From: Rhodanobacteraceae bacterium
GTDB lineage: Bacteria > Pseudomonadota > Gammaproteobacteria > Xanthomonadales > Rhodanobacteraceae
NCBI GenBank assembly: GCA_016790075.1
Contig: JAEUPP010000006.1
Span: forward strand, 186,001-250,000
Reading direction: 5' to 3'
DNA: 64,000 nucleotides
Positions 53,176 to 62,354 of the stretch are shown here, in pieces. Made by a program: the position numbers and the translations under genes. Positions within the stretch are counted from its first letter, which is position 1. Each line of letters starts with the position of its first letter. The notes beneath the pieces were generated by a model, which saw nothing but the letters and a program-made list of their open reading frames with translations, did not search any database and was not told where the DNA came from.

Positions 53176-53883
53176 TCACAAGTGAGTCCAGTTGTCGGGC
53201 GCCGCCGCGGTTCCGTTCGCGGCGATGCCGGTGCCAGCCAGGCTGTAAGTAGTGCGCACCGTGGCGAGATCGCGCAGCAGTTCCACGCGTTTGCGCCACA
53301 GGGCTTGCATGTCGTTGCCGGCGTCATCGCCGGCAGTCAGTTGCAGATCGACCAGGCCGATCATGTCTTCAAGTTCGGTGGCGGCCATAAGGCTGCGCCC
53401 GTCGAGCGGCGTCTCGTCGGCCTTGAGCAGGCGCAGCCATTCTTCGGTGCGGCTGGATTCGTTGCGCAACGCAGTGAGCTCGTCGGCTGCGGTGGTATCT
53501 GGCCCGGCCGATGAATGAGCTGAGCTGATGCCGGGCGCTGTTGTGGTCTGGCTGTTTTCGGTCTGGTTCGTGGGGAGGAGTACGGCGGCGCAGACGGCGA
53601 GCATCGCGCTGATGCCGTAGGCAAGCCATGTCCGGCGCAGACCGGTGCGTCGCGGTGTGCTGCGTGGTTGGGCAAAGCTATGCGCCGCGCGGCGCAGTGC
53701 CTTGTGTGGGGTGGCTTCGGCGGTGGTCGGCTCAGCGCCGTGGTCGCGGACCAGTCCCTGTGCGCGCAGGCTGGCTGCCAGCACCTGCCAGCCCTCGGCC
53801 GGTGGTGTTGCCGGCGGCAGTTGGCGCAAAGCACCTGCCAGCGGGTCCGGGTTCAAGTCGGTTGCGGTTGGGTGATGAGACAT
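53176..53883 (-). CDS. Putative anti-sigma factor, single-pass membrane protein
   Basis: 235 residues. The first 80 are cytoplasmic and polar, with PAEGWQVLAASLRAQ. One transmembrane helix follows at about 88-105 (WLAYGISAMLAVCAAVLL). The rest is periplasmic, with helical ELTALRNESSRTEEWLRLLKAD. No zinc motif is present. It overlaps the ECF sigma gene by 31 bases, the usual place of an anti-sigma factor, and precedes the PDZ gene by 8 bases. It should hold the sigma factor at the membrane until a signal arrives; this role is inferred from position and layout. Confidence 0.75.
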   Translation of the reverse strand: MSHHPTATDLNPDPLAGALRQLPPATPPAEGWQVLAASLRAQGLVRDHGAEPTTAEATPHKALRRAAHSFAQPRSTPRRTGLRRTWLAYGISAMLAVCAAVLLPTNQTENSQTTTAPGISSAHSSAGPDTTAADELTALRNESSRTEEWLRLLKADETPLDGRSLMAATELEDMIGLVDLQLTAGDDAGNDMQALWRKRVELLRDLATVRTTYSLAGTGIAANGTAAAPDNWTHL

Positions 53884-54434
53884 GACTTCAACTCCGTAGT
53901 GCCGTCCAGCAAGCCGCGCAGACGCGCGGTGCCGCGCGCCACCTGGGACTTGGAGAAGCTGACGCTCTTGCCCAGGGCATCGGCGATCTCCGCGTGGGAA
54001 TAGCCTTCAACGTGATAGAGCCAGAGCACGCTGCGGGTCAGCGCCGGCAGCCGTCCCAGCGCCTGTTCCAGCGCGAGGCCGTCCGCGTGGACCCAGGGCG
54101 GTGCTGCTTCGGCTTCCAGGTGTTCGTAGTTCGCGTCGAACTCGATGCGGCGGTCCTTGCGCAGCCGCATCAATGCCTCATTCAGTGCGATCTGGCGCAG
54201 CCAGCCCCAGAACGGTGCGTCGCCGCGAAACTGGTCCAGCCGCTGGAACAGTTTCAGCATGGCATCGTGCAGGATCTCGCGCGCCGCCTCGGTGTCGTTC
54301 AGCAGCCGCAATGCCAGCGTATAGACCGGTCGCTCGAACAGGCGATAGATATGTTCAAAGGCGCGCAGTTCGCCACGCTGAGCGCGCTGCAGCAGGCTGT
54401 CTGGCACATCGATGGCGAAGTGTGATCGGTTCAC
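53853..54434 (-). CDS. ECF sigma factor (RpoE-like)
   Basis: 193 residues. Region 2 spans about 22-85 (RAFEHIYRLFERPVYTLALRLLNDTEAAREILHDAMLKLFQRLDQF), and region 4 about 120-170 (ALEQALGRLPALTRSVLWLYHVEGYSHAEIADALGKSVSFSKSQVARGTARL). It should direct RNA polymerase to envelope-stress genes. The start is set at a GTG (54434), where the domain begins; no strong ribosome binding site is seen and the frame continues upstream. Its 3' end overlaps the anti-sigma gene. It is divergent from the sigma-54-driven exporter operon. Confidence 0.9.
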   Translation of the reverse strand: MNRSHFAIDVPDSLLQRAQRGELRAFEHIYRLFERPVYTLALRLLNDTEAAREILHDAMLKLFQRLDQFRGDAPFWGWLRQIALNEALMRLRKDRRIEFDANYEHLEAEAAPPWVHADGLALEQALGRLPALTRSVLWLYHVEGYSHAEIADALGKSVSFSKSQVARGTARLRGLLDGTTELKSCLITQPQPT

Positions 54435-54554
54435 GGTGGCTAGAGATGCGGCAGGCCGCGCAACGGTCGCAGTCTGCGCGAAAATTCTTGCGGTGGCCGG
54501 TCCCGGTATTCCTGTCCGGCCTGGCACGCGGCCGTTTTGCTCTCTGTCCGGCGC

Positions 54555-54570
54555 CCTGTCCGCGGACAGG
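54555..54570. promoter_or_regulatory. Perfect 16-bp palindrome, likely enhancer site of the NtrC-type regulator
   Basis: CCTGTCCGCGGACAGG is fully palindromic and centred about 74 bases before the -12 element of the sigma-54 promoter, the usual enhancer position. Half-site-like copies (CTGTCCGG) lie nearby at 54512-54519 and 54544-54551. A bacterial enhancer-binding protein of the operon itself is the obvious ligand, by inference. Confidence 0.6.
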
Positions 54571-54622
54571 TACACACCGCAGAATTTCTAATAAAATGGT
54601 TTAAAAACAACATGTAATGTGA

Positions 54623-54638
54623 TGGCACGGTAGTTGCT
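54623..54638 (+). promoter_or_regulatory. Sigma-54 promoter of the exporter operon
   Basis: TGGCACGGTAGTTGCT matches the -24/-12 consensus TGGCACR-N4-TTGCW exactly, with the GG and GC pairs correctly spaced. It lies 60 bases before the adaptor start codon, on the same strand. An AT-rich tract (54582-54612) lies between it and the palindrome, as expected for DNA bending. Confidence 0.85.
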
Positions 54639-54698
54639 CTCGTCAGCCCGGGACAGGTCGCATGCGGCGGCCTTGTCAGACTGACAGGAGCACGATCG

Positions 54699-55976
54699 AT
54701 GATTCGCGACACCTCTGCCCAGGATCGAGTGATGAGCACTGCGGCAGCGCCGAAGAAGCCCTATGGCAAATATGCCGCGGTGGCTGCGGCGGTACTGCTG
54801 GCCGGGATCTGGATCGTGCCCGGCATGAGTCGCATGCTCGGCGCGGGTGCTTCCTACAGCGCCGAACGCCTGCGTTTCGCCGAGGTCAAGCGCGGCAATC
54901 TCACCCGCGACATCTCCGCGCAAGGGCGCGTCGTTGCCGCCGTCAGTCCCACCGTGTACGCGCCCAACGGCGGCATCGTCACGCTGGCAGTCAAGGCCGG
55001 CGATCAGGTGGAGAAAGATCAGGTATTGGCGGAGGTGGTCAGCCCGGAACTCGCCAACCGCCTGCAACAGGAGCAGGCCACGCTGCAGAGTGCGGAACTC
55101 AACGCTGAACGCACCGGTATCGATAATCGCAAGCAGCAGCTCACTACACAGAAAGCCCTGGATCAGGCCGAGATAGATCGCCAGACCGCCGCGCGCGAAG
55201 TCGAACGCACGCAGAAGGCGTTCCAGTTGGGCGCGCTACCGCAGCTTGATGTGTTGCGTGCGAAAGATTCACTGCAGAAGGCCGAGGTCACGCTTGTCCA
55301 CGCGCAGAAAGATGTTGCGCTGGAGCGCGAGAGCCTGGACTTCGAGCTTCGCACCGCACGTCTGACGCGCGACCGCCAGCGCCTGCTTGTCGCCGATCTG
55401 CAACGCCAGGTCGACGAACTGAAACTGCGTTCGCCGGTCGCCGGACAGGTCGGCCAACTGCTGGTGCAGCAGAAGGCGAACGTCGCGGCCAATGCCGCCG
55501 TGCTGACGGTTGTCGATCTGAGCGCCATGGAGGTCGAAGTGCCGGTGCCGGAGACCTTTGCGCGCGAATTGGCGATGGGCATGCCGGCGCAGATTCAGAA
55601 TGGCGGGCAGACCTTGACCGGCGAACTGTCGGCTGTCAGTCCCGAAGTTGTCGATGGCCAGGTGACCGCACGCGTACGTTTCACCGGCGAACAGCCAGCC
55701 GGCCTGCGCCAGAACCAGCGCCTGTCCACACGCATTCTCATTGATGAGCACCCGGGTGTGCTTATGGTCGAACGCGGCCCATTTGTCGATTCCGGCGCCG
55801 GCCGCGTGGCCTATGTGGTCGGCAACGACGGCATGGCGGAACGCCGCCAGATCCAGGTCGGTGCGACCAGCCTCAATGCCGTGGAGATCGTCTCAGGCGT
55901 CAAGGAGGGAGAGCGCCTGATCATTTCCAGTCTCGATGAATTCAAGGGCGCTGAACGCATTGCACTCGCGCGTTGA
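54699..55976 (+). CDS. HlyD/MacA-like periplasmic adaptor
   Basis: 425 residues. A single N-terminal membrane helix (YAAVAAAVLLAGIWIVPGM, about 25-43) anchors it. Lipoyl halves (SPTVYAPNGGIVTLAVKAGDQVEKDQVLAEV and LKLRSPVAGQVGQLLVQQ) enclose a long coiled coil at about 115-235. The beta-barrel and membrane-proximal domain follow. It resembles MacA-type adaptors working with FtsX-type ABC permeases. The start has AGGAG 8 bases upstream. It is the first gene of an operon read from a sigma-54 promoter; the ATPase gene follows 83 bases later. Confidence 0.92.
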   Translation: MIRDTSAQDRVMSTAAAPKKPYGKYAAVAAAVLLAGIWIVPGMSRMLGAGASYSAERLRFAEVKRGNLTRDISAQGRVVAAVSPTVYAPNGGIVTLAVKAGDQVEKDQVLAEVVSPELANRLQQEQATLQSAELNAERTGIDNRKQQLTTQKALDQAEIDRQTAAREVERTQKAFQLGALPQLDVLRAKDSLQKAEVTLVHAQKDVALERESLDFELRTARLTRDRQRLLVADLQRQVDELKLRSPVAGQVGQLLVQQKANVAANAAVLTVVDLSAMEVEVPVPETFARELAMGMPAQIQNGGQTLTGELSAVSPEVVDGQVTARVRFTGEQPAGLRQNQRLSTRILIDEHPGVLMVERGPFVDSGAGRVAYVVGNDGMAERRQIQVGATSLNAVEIVSGVKEGERLIISSLDEFKGAERIALAR

Positions 55977-56059
55977 CGCCAAGCCGGCGTGGCGGCCCTG
56001 ATCCGGCCGACCGATGCCTTCCACAACCTGTTCCTCGCCGCTGCCACCGGGAGTACTCC

Positions 56060-56782
56060 ATGCTGAAGATGAGCCACCTGTCCAAGGTCTATCGCACCCA
56101 CCTGATCGAAACCCATGCCCTGCGCGATTTCTCCATACATGTGCGCGAAGGCGAGTTCGTCGCGGTCACCGGGCCCTCCGGTTCGGGCAAGACCACCTTT
56201 CTCAACATAGCCGGCCTGCTGGAGGAGTTCAGCAGTGGCGAGTTCTGGGTCGATGGAGTCGATGTGCGTGGCATGAACGACGATCAGCGCTCGCGCCTGC
56301 GTAACGAGAAAATCGGTTTCATTTTCCAGGGGTTCAATCTGATTCCCGATCTGAACCTGTTCGACAACGTGGACGTGCCGCTGCGCTATCGCGGCTTCAA
56401 TGCAGCCGAACGCAAGCGCCGTATCGAGGAAACGCTGTCGCGCGTAGGTCTTGCCTCGCGCATGCGGCACTACCCGGCGGAGCTGTCCGGCGGCCAGCAG
56501 CAACGCGTTGCGATCGCGCGCGCGCTGGCCGGCTCGCCACGTCTGCTGCTGGCCGACGAACCGACCGGCAATCTTGATTCACTGATGGCCCGCGGCGTCA
56601 TGGAGCTGCTCGAAGATATCAACCGTCAGGGCACGACCATCATCATGGTCACGCACGATCCGGAGCTGGCCGCGCGGGCGCAGCGCAATGTGCATGTGAT
56701 CGATGGCCAGGTCACCGACTTTGACGCCGAGCCGCCGCTGCGCGTGCCGGCTCGCGACAACGACGCCGTCGCTGCGGCCTAA
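56060..56782 (+). CDS. ABC transporter ATPase, MacB/LolD type
   Basis: 240 residues. Walker A is GPSGSGKTT near 38-46, the signature [15 protein letters not shown] near 141, Walker [14 protein letters not shown] near 164 and the switch His in [11 protein letters not shown] near 198. The family (with LolD and the MacB N-domain) drives FtsX-fold permeases that move lipoproteins, peptides or antibiotics across the periplasm. GGGAG precedes the ATG at 56060. The first permease follows after 12 bases. Confidence 0.95.
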   Translation: MLKMSHLSKVYRTHLIETHALRDFSIHVREGEFVAVTGPSGSGKTTFLNIAGLLEEFSSGEFWVDGVDVRGMNDDQRSRLRNEKIGFIFQGFNLIPDLNLFDNVDVPLRYRGFNAAERKRRIEETLSRVGLASRMRHYPAELSGGQQQRVAIARALAGSPRLLLADEPTGNLDSLMARGVMELLEDINRQGTTIIMVTHDPELAARAQRNVHVIDGQVTDFDAEPPLRVPARDNDAVAAA

Positions 56783-56794
56783 GGAGCGAGCATT

Positions 56795-58102
56795 ATGTTT
56801 GCCTACTATTTGCAGCTAGGTTTGCACAGTCTCAGGCGTAATCCGTTGCTGACCGCGCTGATGGTGTTCGGCATCGCGCTGGGCATCGGCACCAGCATGA
56901 CCAGCCTGAGCGTGTTTTACCTCATGGGCAGCGATCCGATTCCGTGGAAGAGCGACAAGCTGTTTGCGGTGCAGCTCGACAACTGGAGTGCGGAGCAACC
57001 CTACCGTACGCCGAACGAACCGCCGGACCAGATCACCTATCTTGAAGCGAAGGCTTTGATGGAAGCGGGCAAGGCCGATCTGCAGACCGCAATGTACAAG
57101 GTTGGCTGGCCAGTGCAGCCGGAAAACCCGGAAGTCAAGCCATTTGGTTCACTCGGTCGCGCGACGTACAAGGATTTTTTCGCGCTGTTCGAGCCGCCAT
57201 TCAAATACGGCGCTGCGTGGGATGCAGCACAGGACGCAGAACACGCCCGGGTTGTCGTGCTGTCCAAGGAAATCAACGAGAAACTGTTCGGCGGTCAGGA
57301 CAGTACTGGCAAGCATGTGCGTTTGAACGAGGTCGACTATCGCGTTGTCGGCGTGCTCGATAGCTGGAGGCCGCGGGTAAAGTACTACGACCTCACCAAT
57401 GGCGCTTTCCAGGATCTGGACGAATTTTACATTCCGTTTACTGTCGCGATTGAGCTTGAGACCAGGCCCAGCGGCAACAATTCCTGCTGGAGCAATACCA
57501 AGCCCGGCTGGGACGGCTATCTTGCTTCCGATTGCGTCTGGATTCAGTTCTGGGCGCAATTGAACTCACCGGCGCGCGAGGCCGAGTACCTGGCCTTTCT
57601 CAATAATTATGTCAACGAGCAGAAAAAGCTGGGGCGTTTTCCGAGGCCGCTGAACAACCGCCTGTCCGACGTCAACGAGTGGATAAAGTCGCAGGGCGTG
57701 GTCTCGCGTGATGCGCAGATCCAGGTCGGCCTGTCGTTTGCATTCCTGGTCGTCTGCCTCGTTAACACCATAGGCTTGCTGCTCGCAAAGTTCATGCGCA
57801 AGTCCAGCGAGATCGGTCTGCGCCGCGCGCTGGGCGCGACCCGCCGCCAACTATTTACGCAGCACCTGATCGAAGCGGGCGTCATCGGTATCAGCGGTGG
57901 GCTGATAGGACTCGTATTGACCTGGTTGGGATTGATGGCGGTGCGTGGCCTCTATGCAGACCTGAACAATGTTGCGCGGCTGGATTGGGTCATGGTGCTG
58001 ACGGCGGTCGCGCTGTCGATTTTCGCCGCGGTGCTGGCTGGGTTGTTCCCCACCTGGCGAGCTTGTCAGATCACGCCTGCGGTTCAGTTGAAGACACAAT
58101 GA
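56795..58102 (+). CDS. FtsX/MacB-type ABC permease, first subunit
   Basis: 435 residues. An N-terminal helix (LLTALMVFGIALGIGTSM) is followed by a large periplasmic MacB-like core (about 45-285) and three C-terminal helices with the FtsX signature KSSEIGLRRALGATRRQLFTQHLIEA near 330-355. With the second permease it should form a heterodimer, powered by the ATPase. The periplasmic domain and adaptor carry the substrate outward. AAGGAGCG lies just before the ATG. Confidence 0.94.
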   Translation: MFAYYLQLGLHSLRRNPLLTALMVFGIALGIGTSMTSLSVFYLMGSDPIPWKSDKLFAVQLDNWSAEQPYRTPNEPPDQITYLEAKALMEAGKADLQTAMYKVGWPVQPENPEVKPFGSLGRATYKDFFALFEPPFKYGAAWDAAQDAEHARVVVLSKEINEKLFGGQDSTGKHVRLNEVDYRVVGVLDSWRPRVKYYDLTNGAFQDLDEFYIPFTVAIELETRPSGNNSCWSNTKPGWDGYLASDCVWIQFWAQLNSPAREAEYLAFLNNYVNEQKKLGRFPRPLNNRLSDVNEWIKSQGVVSRDAQIQVGLSFAFLVVCLVNTIGLLLAKFMRKSSEIGLRRALGATRRQLFTQHLIEAGVIGISGGLIGLVLTWLGLMAVRGLYADLNNVARLDWVMVLTAVALSIFAAVLAGLFPTWRACQITPAVQLKTQ

Positions 58103-58143
58103 CAGGTGTTTGGCAAATTGTATTTATTTTATAAGGTGGATTT

Positions 58144-59373
58144 ATGGAATTAAGGCCAATTTTTTCCGCACTGATGCGTAGCAAGGTGGCCCTGGTGCTG
58201 ATCGGTCTGCAGATCGCGCTGACCCTGGCCATTGTCTGCAATGCGCTGTTTATCATCTCGCAGCGTCTGCAACTGATGGGTCGTGACAGCGGCATCAATG
58301 AGGTTGATACGTTCACTATGGGCAGCATTGGTTTCGGCGCTGGGTTCAACGCGAAAACTACCGTCGAGGAAGATCTCGCGATGTTGCGTGGCTTGCCCGG
58401 CGTCGCGGCTGCAACGACGATCAATACCATGCCGCTGACCAATGGCGGCTGGTCCACAGGCATCAGTCTTGAGTCTGGACAGAAAGTTTCTACAGCCGAA
58501 TCGGCCATGTACTTCGTTGATCAGCACGGTCTTGCCGCGCTGGGCATCAAGTTAACCGCGGGGCGCTTCTTCAACCCCGATGAAATCAGCTTCCGTGAGA
58601 ATGGTGATACCAGCTGGCCGGCTATCGTCGTGATTACGCAGGCGCTGGCCAATAAACTGTTTCCGGGCGAGTCCGCGGTAGGCAAGCAGCTTTACCTCGA
58701 CAGCGATGCGGCCCCGCAAACCGTAATCGGTGTCGCGGAACGTCTGCAGGCACCCTGGATTGGCTTCGGCTCGGAATATGGCCCTGAAGGCGAATTTTAT
58801 TCGACTCTGGTGCCACAACGCCTCGCGACAGGCGGTTTCAGCCGTTATCTGGTGCGTGCCGAGCCAGGCCGACGCGATGAGATCATGAAGGCGGCCGAGG
58901 CGAAGATGACGGAAATCAACCATGGGCGCATCGTGCGCGAGCCCCGCTCAATGCAGCGTATCCGCGCCGAGGGGTATCAGGAGCACCGTGCCATGACCAT
59001 TATCCTGACTGGAGTCATCGTGGCGCTGTTGGCTGTGACGGCGCTGGGCATAGTGGGCATGGCGAGTTTCTGGGTCACCCAGCGCACCAAGCAGATCGGT
59101 ACACGCCGGGCGCTGGGCGCGACTCGTGCGTCGATACAGCGCTATTTCATGACGGAGAACTTCCTGATTACCGCGCTCGGTCTCCTGCTTGGCATCCTGC
59201 TGACTTATCTGCTGAACTACTGGCTGATGACGAACTACGAGGCGCAGCGCCTGCCGCTGGCCTATCTTGCCAGCGGTATCGCCGTGCTGCTGCTGCTGGG
59301 GCAGGTCGCGGTGTTCGGCCCGGCGACGCGTGCCTCGCGCGTGCCACCGGCGGTGGCAACGCGCAGCGTCTGA
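58144..59373 (+). CDS. FtsX/MacB-type ABC permease, second subunit
   Basis: 409 residues with the same plan as the first: helix near 15-38 (VALVLIGLQIALTLAIVCNALF), periplasmic core (about 45-285) and three helices, with RTKQIGTRRALGATRASIQRYFMTENFLI near 317-345. The core differs strongly from its partner, so the pair is a heterodimer and not a recent duplicate. An AAGGTGG ribosome binding site in an unusually AT-rich 41-base gap precedes it. After it comes a gap of about 190 bases before the regulator gene. Confidence 0.93.
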   Translation: MELRPIFSALMRSKVALVLIGLQIALTLAIVCNALFIISQRLQLMGRDSGINEVDTFTMGSIGFGAGFNAKTTVEEDLAMLRGLPGVAAATTINTMPLTNGGWSTGISLESGQKVSTAESAMYFVDQHGLAALGIKLTAGRFFNPDEISFRENGDTSWPAIVVITQALANKLFPGESAVGKQLYLDSDAAPQTVIGVAERLQAPWIGFGSEYGPEGEFYSTLVPQRLATGGFSRYLVRAEPGRRDEIMKAAEAKMTEINHGRIVREPRSMQRIRAEGYQEHRAMTIILTGVIVALLAVTALGIVGMASFWVTQRTKQIGTRRALGATRASIQRYFMTENFLITALGLLLGILLTYLLNYWLMTNYEAQRLPLAYLASGIAVLLLLGQVAVFGPATRASRVPPAVATRSV

Positions 59374-59565
59374 TCAGGTCAGGCAAGAAGGCGGGCGGCA
59401 ACCAGATCTGGCTGTGAGGCAGCATGGTCTGGTTCCTGCCCGCCTTGCCTGGATACAGCAGGCTTGCCGCGCTACTCTTGCGCCGCCTAGCCCGCAACCC
59501 TGTGGCGCCGGGCTGCATCCAAGCAGCCCATGCGCAGCCCGAAATCCTCTTTCCAGTCTGAGTCC

Positions 59566-60903
59566 ATGCGCACCGTCCTGGTCATCGACGACAACCCCGC
59601 CGTGACCACGGCGCTGGCTGTCCTGTTATCACTGAACGAAATCCGTAGCGTGTCGGCGGCAACGCCGGGCGAAGGCCTGGCGCTGCTGGAGCGCGAGGCC
59701 ATCGATCTCGTTATTGCCGACATGAACTTTCACCTCGACACCACGTCGGGTGAGGAAGGTATCGCCCTGTTCCGCGCGATCCGGGCGCGGTACCCGGATC
59801 TGCCGGTAATCCTTCTGACCGGCTGGACGCGGCTGGAGACTGCGGTCGAATTGGTCAAGGCCGGTGCGGCCGATTATCTGGCCAAGCCCTGGGACGATCA
59901 GAAACTGCTCGCGACCGTCGAGAATCTGCTGGAGCTGGCCGAATCCACGCGCGAAGTCACACGTCTCAAGCGCGCGCGCAGCAAGAGCCAGGAAGCGCTG
60001 CGTACACGCTTTGATCTGCGCCAGATCGTTTTCTCCGACTCGGCAACCGAACGCGTGATCGAGCTGGCCTGCCAGGTCGCGCGCGCTGATCTGCCTGTGC
60101 TTATCACCGGGCCGAATGGTGCAGGCAAGGAACGTATCGCCGAAATCGTGCACGCCAACTCTGCGGTCAGGTCTGGCCCCTTTGTTGCCGTCAATTGCGG
60201 TGCGCTGCCCCACGATCTGATCGAAGCCGAACTGTTCGGTGCCGATGCCGGCGCCTATACCGGCGCGAACAAGGCGCGTGAAGGCCGCTTTGAGCTGGCC
60301 GACGGCGGCACACTGTTTCTCGATGAGATCGGCAACCTGCCGCTGTCCGGGCAGATCAAGCTGCTGCGCGTACTCGAAACCGGGCAGTTCGAGCGGCTGG
60401 GCTCGGGCAGGACGCGCTCGGTCAAGGTACGCGTACTCAGTGCGACGAACGCGGATTTGCCGGCCATGATCCGCGATGGCCGTTTTCGGGAAGACCTTTA
60501 CTACCGCCTCAACGTGATTGAGCTTGCCTTGCCGCCGCTGCGTGATCGCCCCGACGATATCCTGCCGCTGGCGCTGCACTTTCTCGGCGAGGACGCGCGC
60601 CTTACCGATGAGAGCCGAGCCGCATTGCTGGTGCATGGCTGGCCTGGCAATGTGCGCGAACTCAAGAATGCGATCCAGCGTGCCCGTGTACTGTGCCGGG
60701 ACGGCGTGGTGCATCCGGCCGACCTGGGCCTGGCGGTGGTACGTGCACCGGCACGCCACACCGACGAACCGGATCGTGCTGCCATCGAGGCGGCTCTGGC
60801 CCGGGCTCGTGGTGTCATCAGCCAGGCTGCCGCCGAACTGGGCCTCTCGCGTCAGGCGCTGTATCGCCGGCTGGAGAAACTGGGTATCAGTGTCCCGGCC
60901 TGA
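59566..60903 (+). CDS. Sigma-54-dependent response regulator (NtrC family)
   Basis: 445 residues from the chosen start (an earlier ATG at 59530 is possible). A receiver domain with Asp52 as the phosphate acceptor (LVIADMNF) is followed by an AAA+ domain: Walker A GPNGAGKE at 182-189, the sigma-54-contacting GAYTGA loop at 229-234 and Walker [13 protein letters not shown] Fis-type helix-turn-helix closes it ([26 protein letters not shown]). GAYTGA is a known variant of GAFTGA. It should activate the sigma-54 promoter of the exporter operon, after phosphorylation by the kinase encoded next. Confidence 0.95.
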   Translation: MRTVLVIDDNPAVTTALAVLLSLNEIRSVSAATPGEGLALLEREAIDLVIADMNFHLDTTSGEEGIALFRAIRARYPDLPVILLTGWTRLETAVELVKAGAADYLAKPWDDQKLLATVENLLELAESTREVTRLKRARSKSQEALRTRFDLRQIVFSDSATERVIELACQVARADLPVLITGPNGAGKERIAEIVHANSAVRSGPFVAVNCGALPHDLIEAELFGADAGAYTGANKAREGRFELADGGTLFLDEIGNLPLSGQIKLLRVLETGQFERLGSGRTRSVKVRVLSATNADLPAMIRDGRFREDLYYRLNVIELALPPLRDRPDDILPLALHFLGEDARLTDESRAALLVHGWPGNVRELKNAIQRARVLCRDGVVHPADLGLAVVRAPARHTDEPDRAAIEAALARARGVISQAAAELGLSRQALYRRLEKLGISVPA

Positions 60904-60928
60904 GGGCTCGCGGCGCGTGGGGACGTCA

Positions 60929-62233
60929 ATGCGCTTTTTTTCCCTGCAGGGCAAGCTCGCCGTGGCACTGGGCGCGGTCGCATTTGTTGCTGCTGCGCTG
61001 GCGCTGGCGCTGCAGCGCTGGATCGATGCGCCGCTGCTAAGTCTGCTGCTGGTCGTACTGCTGCTCGCACTTGCCGTACCGATGCTGGCGCATGCGCTGA
61101 CTGCGCGGACGTCGGCACTGTTCCGCGCGCTGGCCGGCAGCGTGACGAGCTTCCGCGACGGCGACTTCAGCTTTTCCATCGCGATCGACCAGCGCGACGA
61201 ACTTGCCGAGCTCGTACAGGCGCACAACGAACTTGGCCGCGTGCTGCGGGAAGAGCGCCAGAGCCTGTTCCAGCGCGAGCTGCTGCTGGACACGGTGGTG
61301 CAGAACACGCCGACGGCCATTGTGCTGACAGAACCGAATGGTCACGTCGTCTATGCCAACGTGGCCGCGCGCCAGCTACTCAATGGCGGGCGCCCGCTGC
61401 AGGGGCTGCAGTTTGCGACCGTGGTCGCGGAATCGCCACCGGCCTTTGCCCAGGCCGTGACCGATGGTGGCGACGCGCTGTTTACCGTTGCGCTGGAGGG
61501 CGAGGAGGAAACATTTCACTTTTCCGAGCGGAGTTTCAAGCTGCAGGGCCGCCTGCACCGCCTCTACCTGATCAAGCGCATGACGCGGGAACTTGGCCGG
61601 CAGGAAGTCGCGACCTGGAAAAAGGTCATACGCGTCATCAGTCATGAATTGAACAATTCGCTGGCGCCCATCTCCTCCCTGGCCCATTCCGGCCGCGTGC
61701 TGTCGGCCAAGGGCGACGGCACCCGGCTAGGCGCCGTGTTTGACACGATAGAAGACCGTGCGCGGCATCTGCATGGTTTTATCCATGGTTACGCCGAGTT
61801 CGCCAAGCTGCCCAATCCCCGTATTGCCGAAGTGCCCTGGCGCAGCCTGCTCGACGCGATTGCCGATCAGTTCCCAGGCATTACCGTTGCTCCGGCACCG
61901 GAGCAACCGAGCTGGTTCGATCGGGCGCAGATCGAACAAGTACTGATTAATCTGGTAAAGAACGCGCATGAAGCGGGCAGTGCGGCAGAAGCGATTACAT
62001 TGACCGCGATCCAGCGTGGCAACGAGACGCGCATCGAGGTCGCCGACCGCGGCTGCGGCATGAGCGAAGCGGTGCTGGCCAATGCATTGCTGCCGTTTTA
62101 TTCGACCAAGCGCTCGGGGTCGGGGCTAGGCCTGGCGCTCGCGCGCGAGATTGCCGAAGCCCACGGCGGCCGTATCGCACTTGTCAACCGCGATGGCGGC
62201 GGTCTGAGTGTGACCCTGGTACTGCCGCGCTGA
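60929..62233 (+). CDS. Membrane histidine kinase partner of the regulator
   Basis: 434 residues. Two hydrophobic helices (about 8-28 and 34-56) with almost no periplasmic loop suggest it senses signals within the membrane. A HAMP-like stretch, a PAS domain (VVQNTPTAIVLTEPNGHVVYANVAARQLL, about 120-150) and a kinase core follow: H-box VISHELNNSLAPIS near 235, N-box NLVKNAHEA, G1 ADRGCGMSEA and G2 KRSGSGLGLALARE. The build is of the NtrY type. It lies 25 bases after the regulator gene, so the two form a two-component system. Confidence 0.93.
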   Translation: MRFFSLQGKLAVALGAVAFVAAALALALQRWIDAPLLSLLLVVLLLALAVPMLAHALTARTSALFRALAGSVTSFRDGDFSFSIAIDQRDELAELVQAHNELGRVLREERQSLFQRELLLDTVVQNTPTAIVLTEPNGHVVYANVAARQLLNGGRPLQGLQFATVVAESPPAFAQAVTDGGDALFTVALEGEEETFHFSERSFKLQGRLHRLYLIKRMTRELGRQEVATWKKVIRVISHELNNSLAPISSLAHSGRVLSAKGDGTRLGAVFDTIEDRARHLHGFIHGYAEFAKLPNPRIAEVPWRSLLDAIADQFPGITVAPAPEQPSWFDRAQIEQVLINLVKNAHEAGSAAEAITLTAIQRGNETRIEVADRGCGMSEAVLANALLPFYSTKRSGSGLGLALAREIAEAHGGRIALVNRDGGGLSVTLVLPR

Positions 62234-62354
62234 GGCTCGCCGGCGCTCCGGCACGAGTCCGCTCTGGGCCCAAACTGCTGGCGCCCGTTACGCCAACCCC
62301 CATCGACCCCGGCGCCAGTTGCTATGATCCGGCCGACGGAGGAAGTCGCTTGCC

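Noticed and set aside
59502..59516. Possible second sigma-54 promoter before the regulator gene
   Set aside because: TGGCGC is followed by TGCA at the wrong spacing and lacks the -12 GC in register.
59629..61320. 563-codon open frame antisense to the regulator and kinase genes
   Set aside because: Both plus-strand genes have intact catalytic motifs; the antisense product has no recognisable feature.
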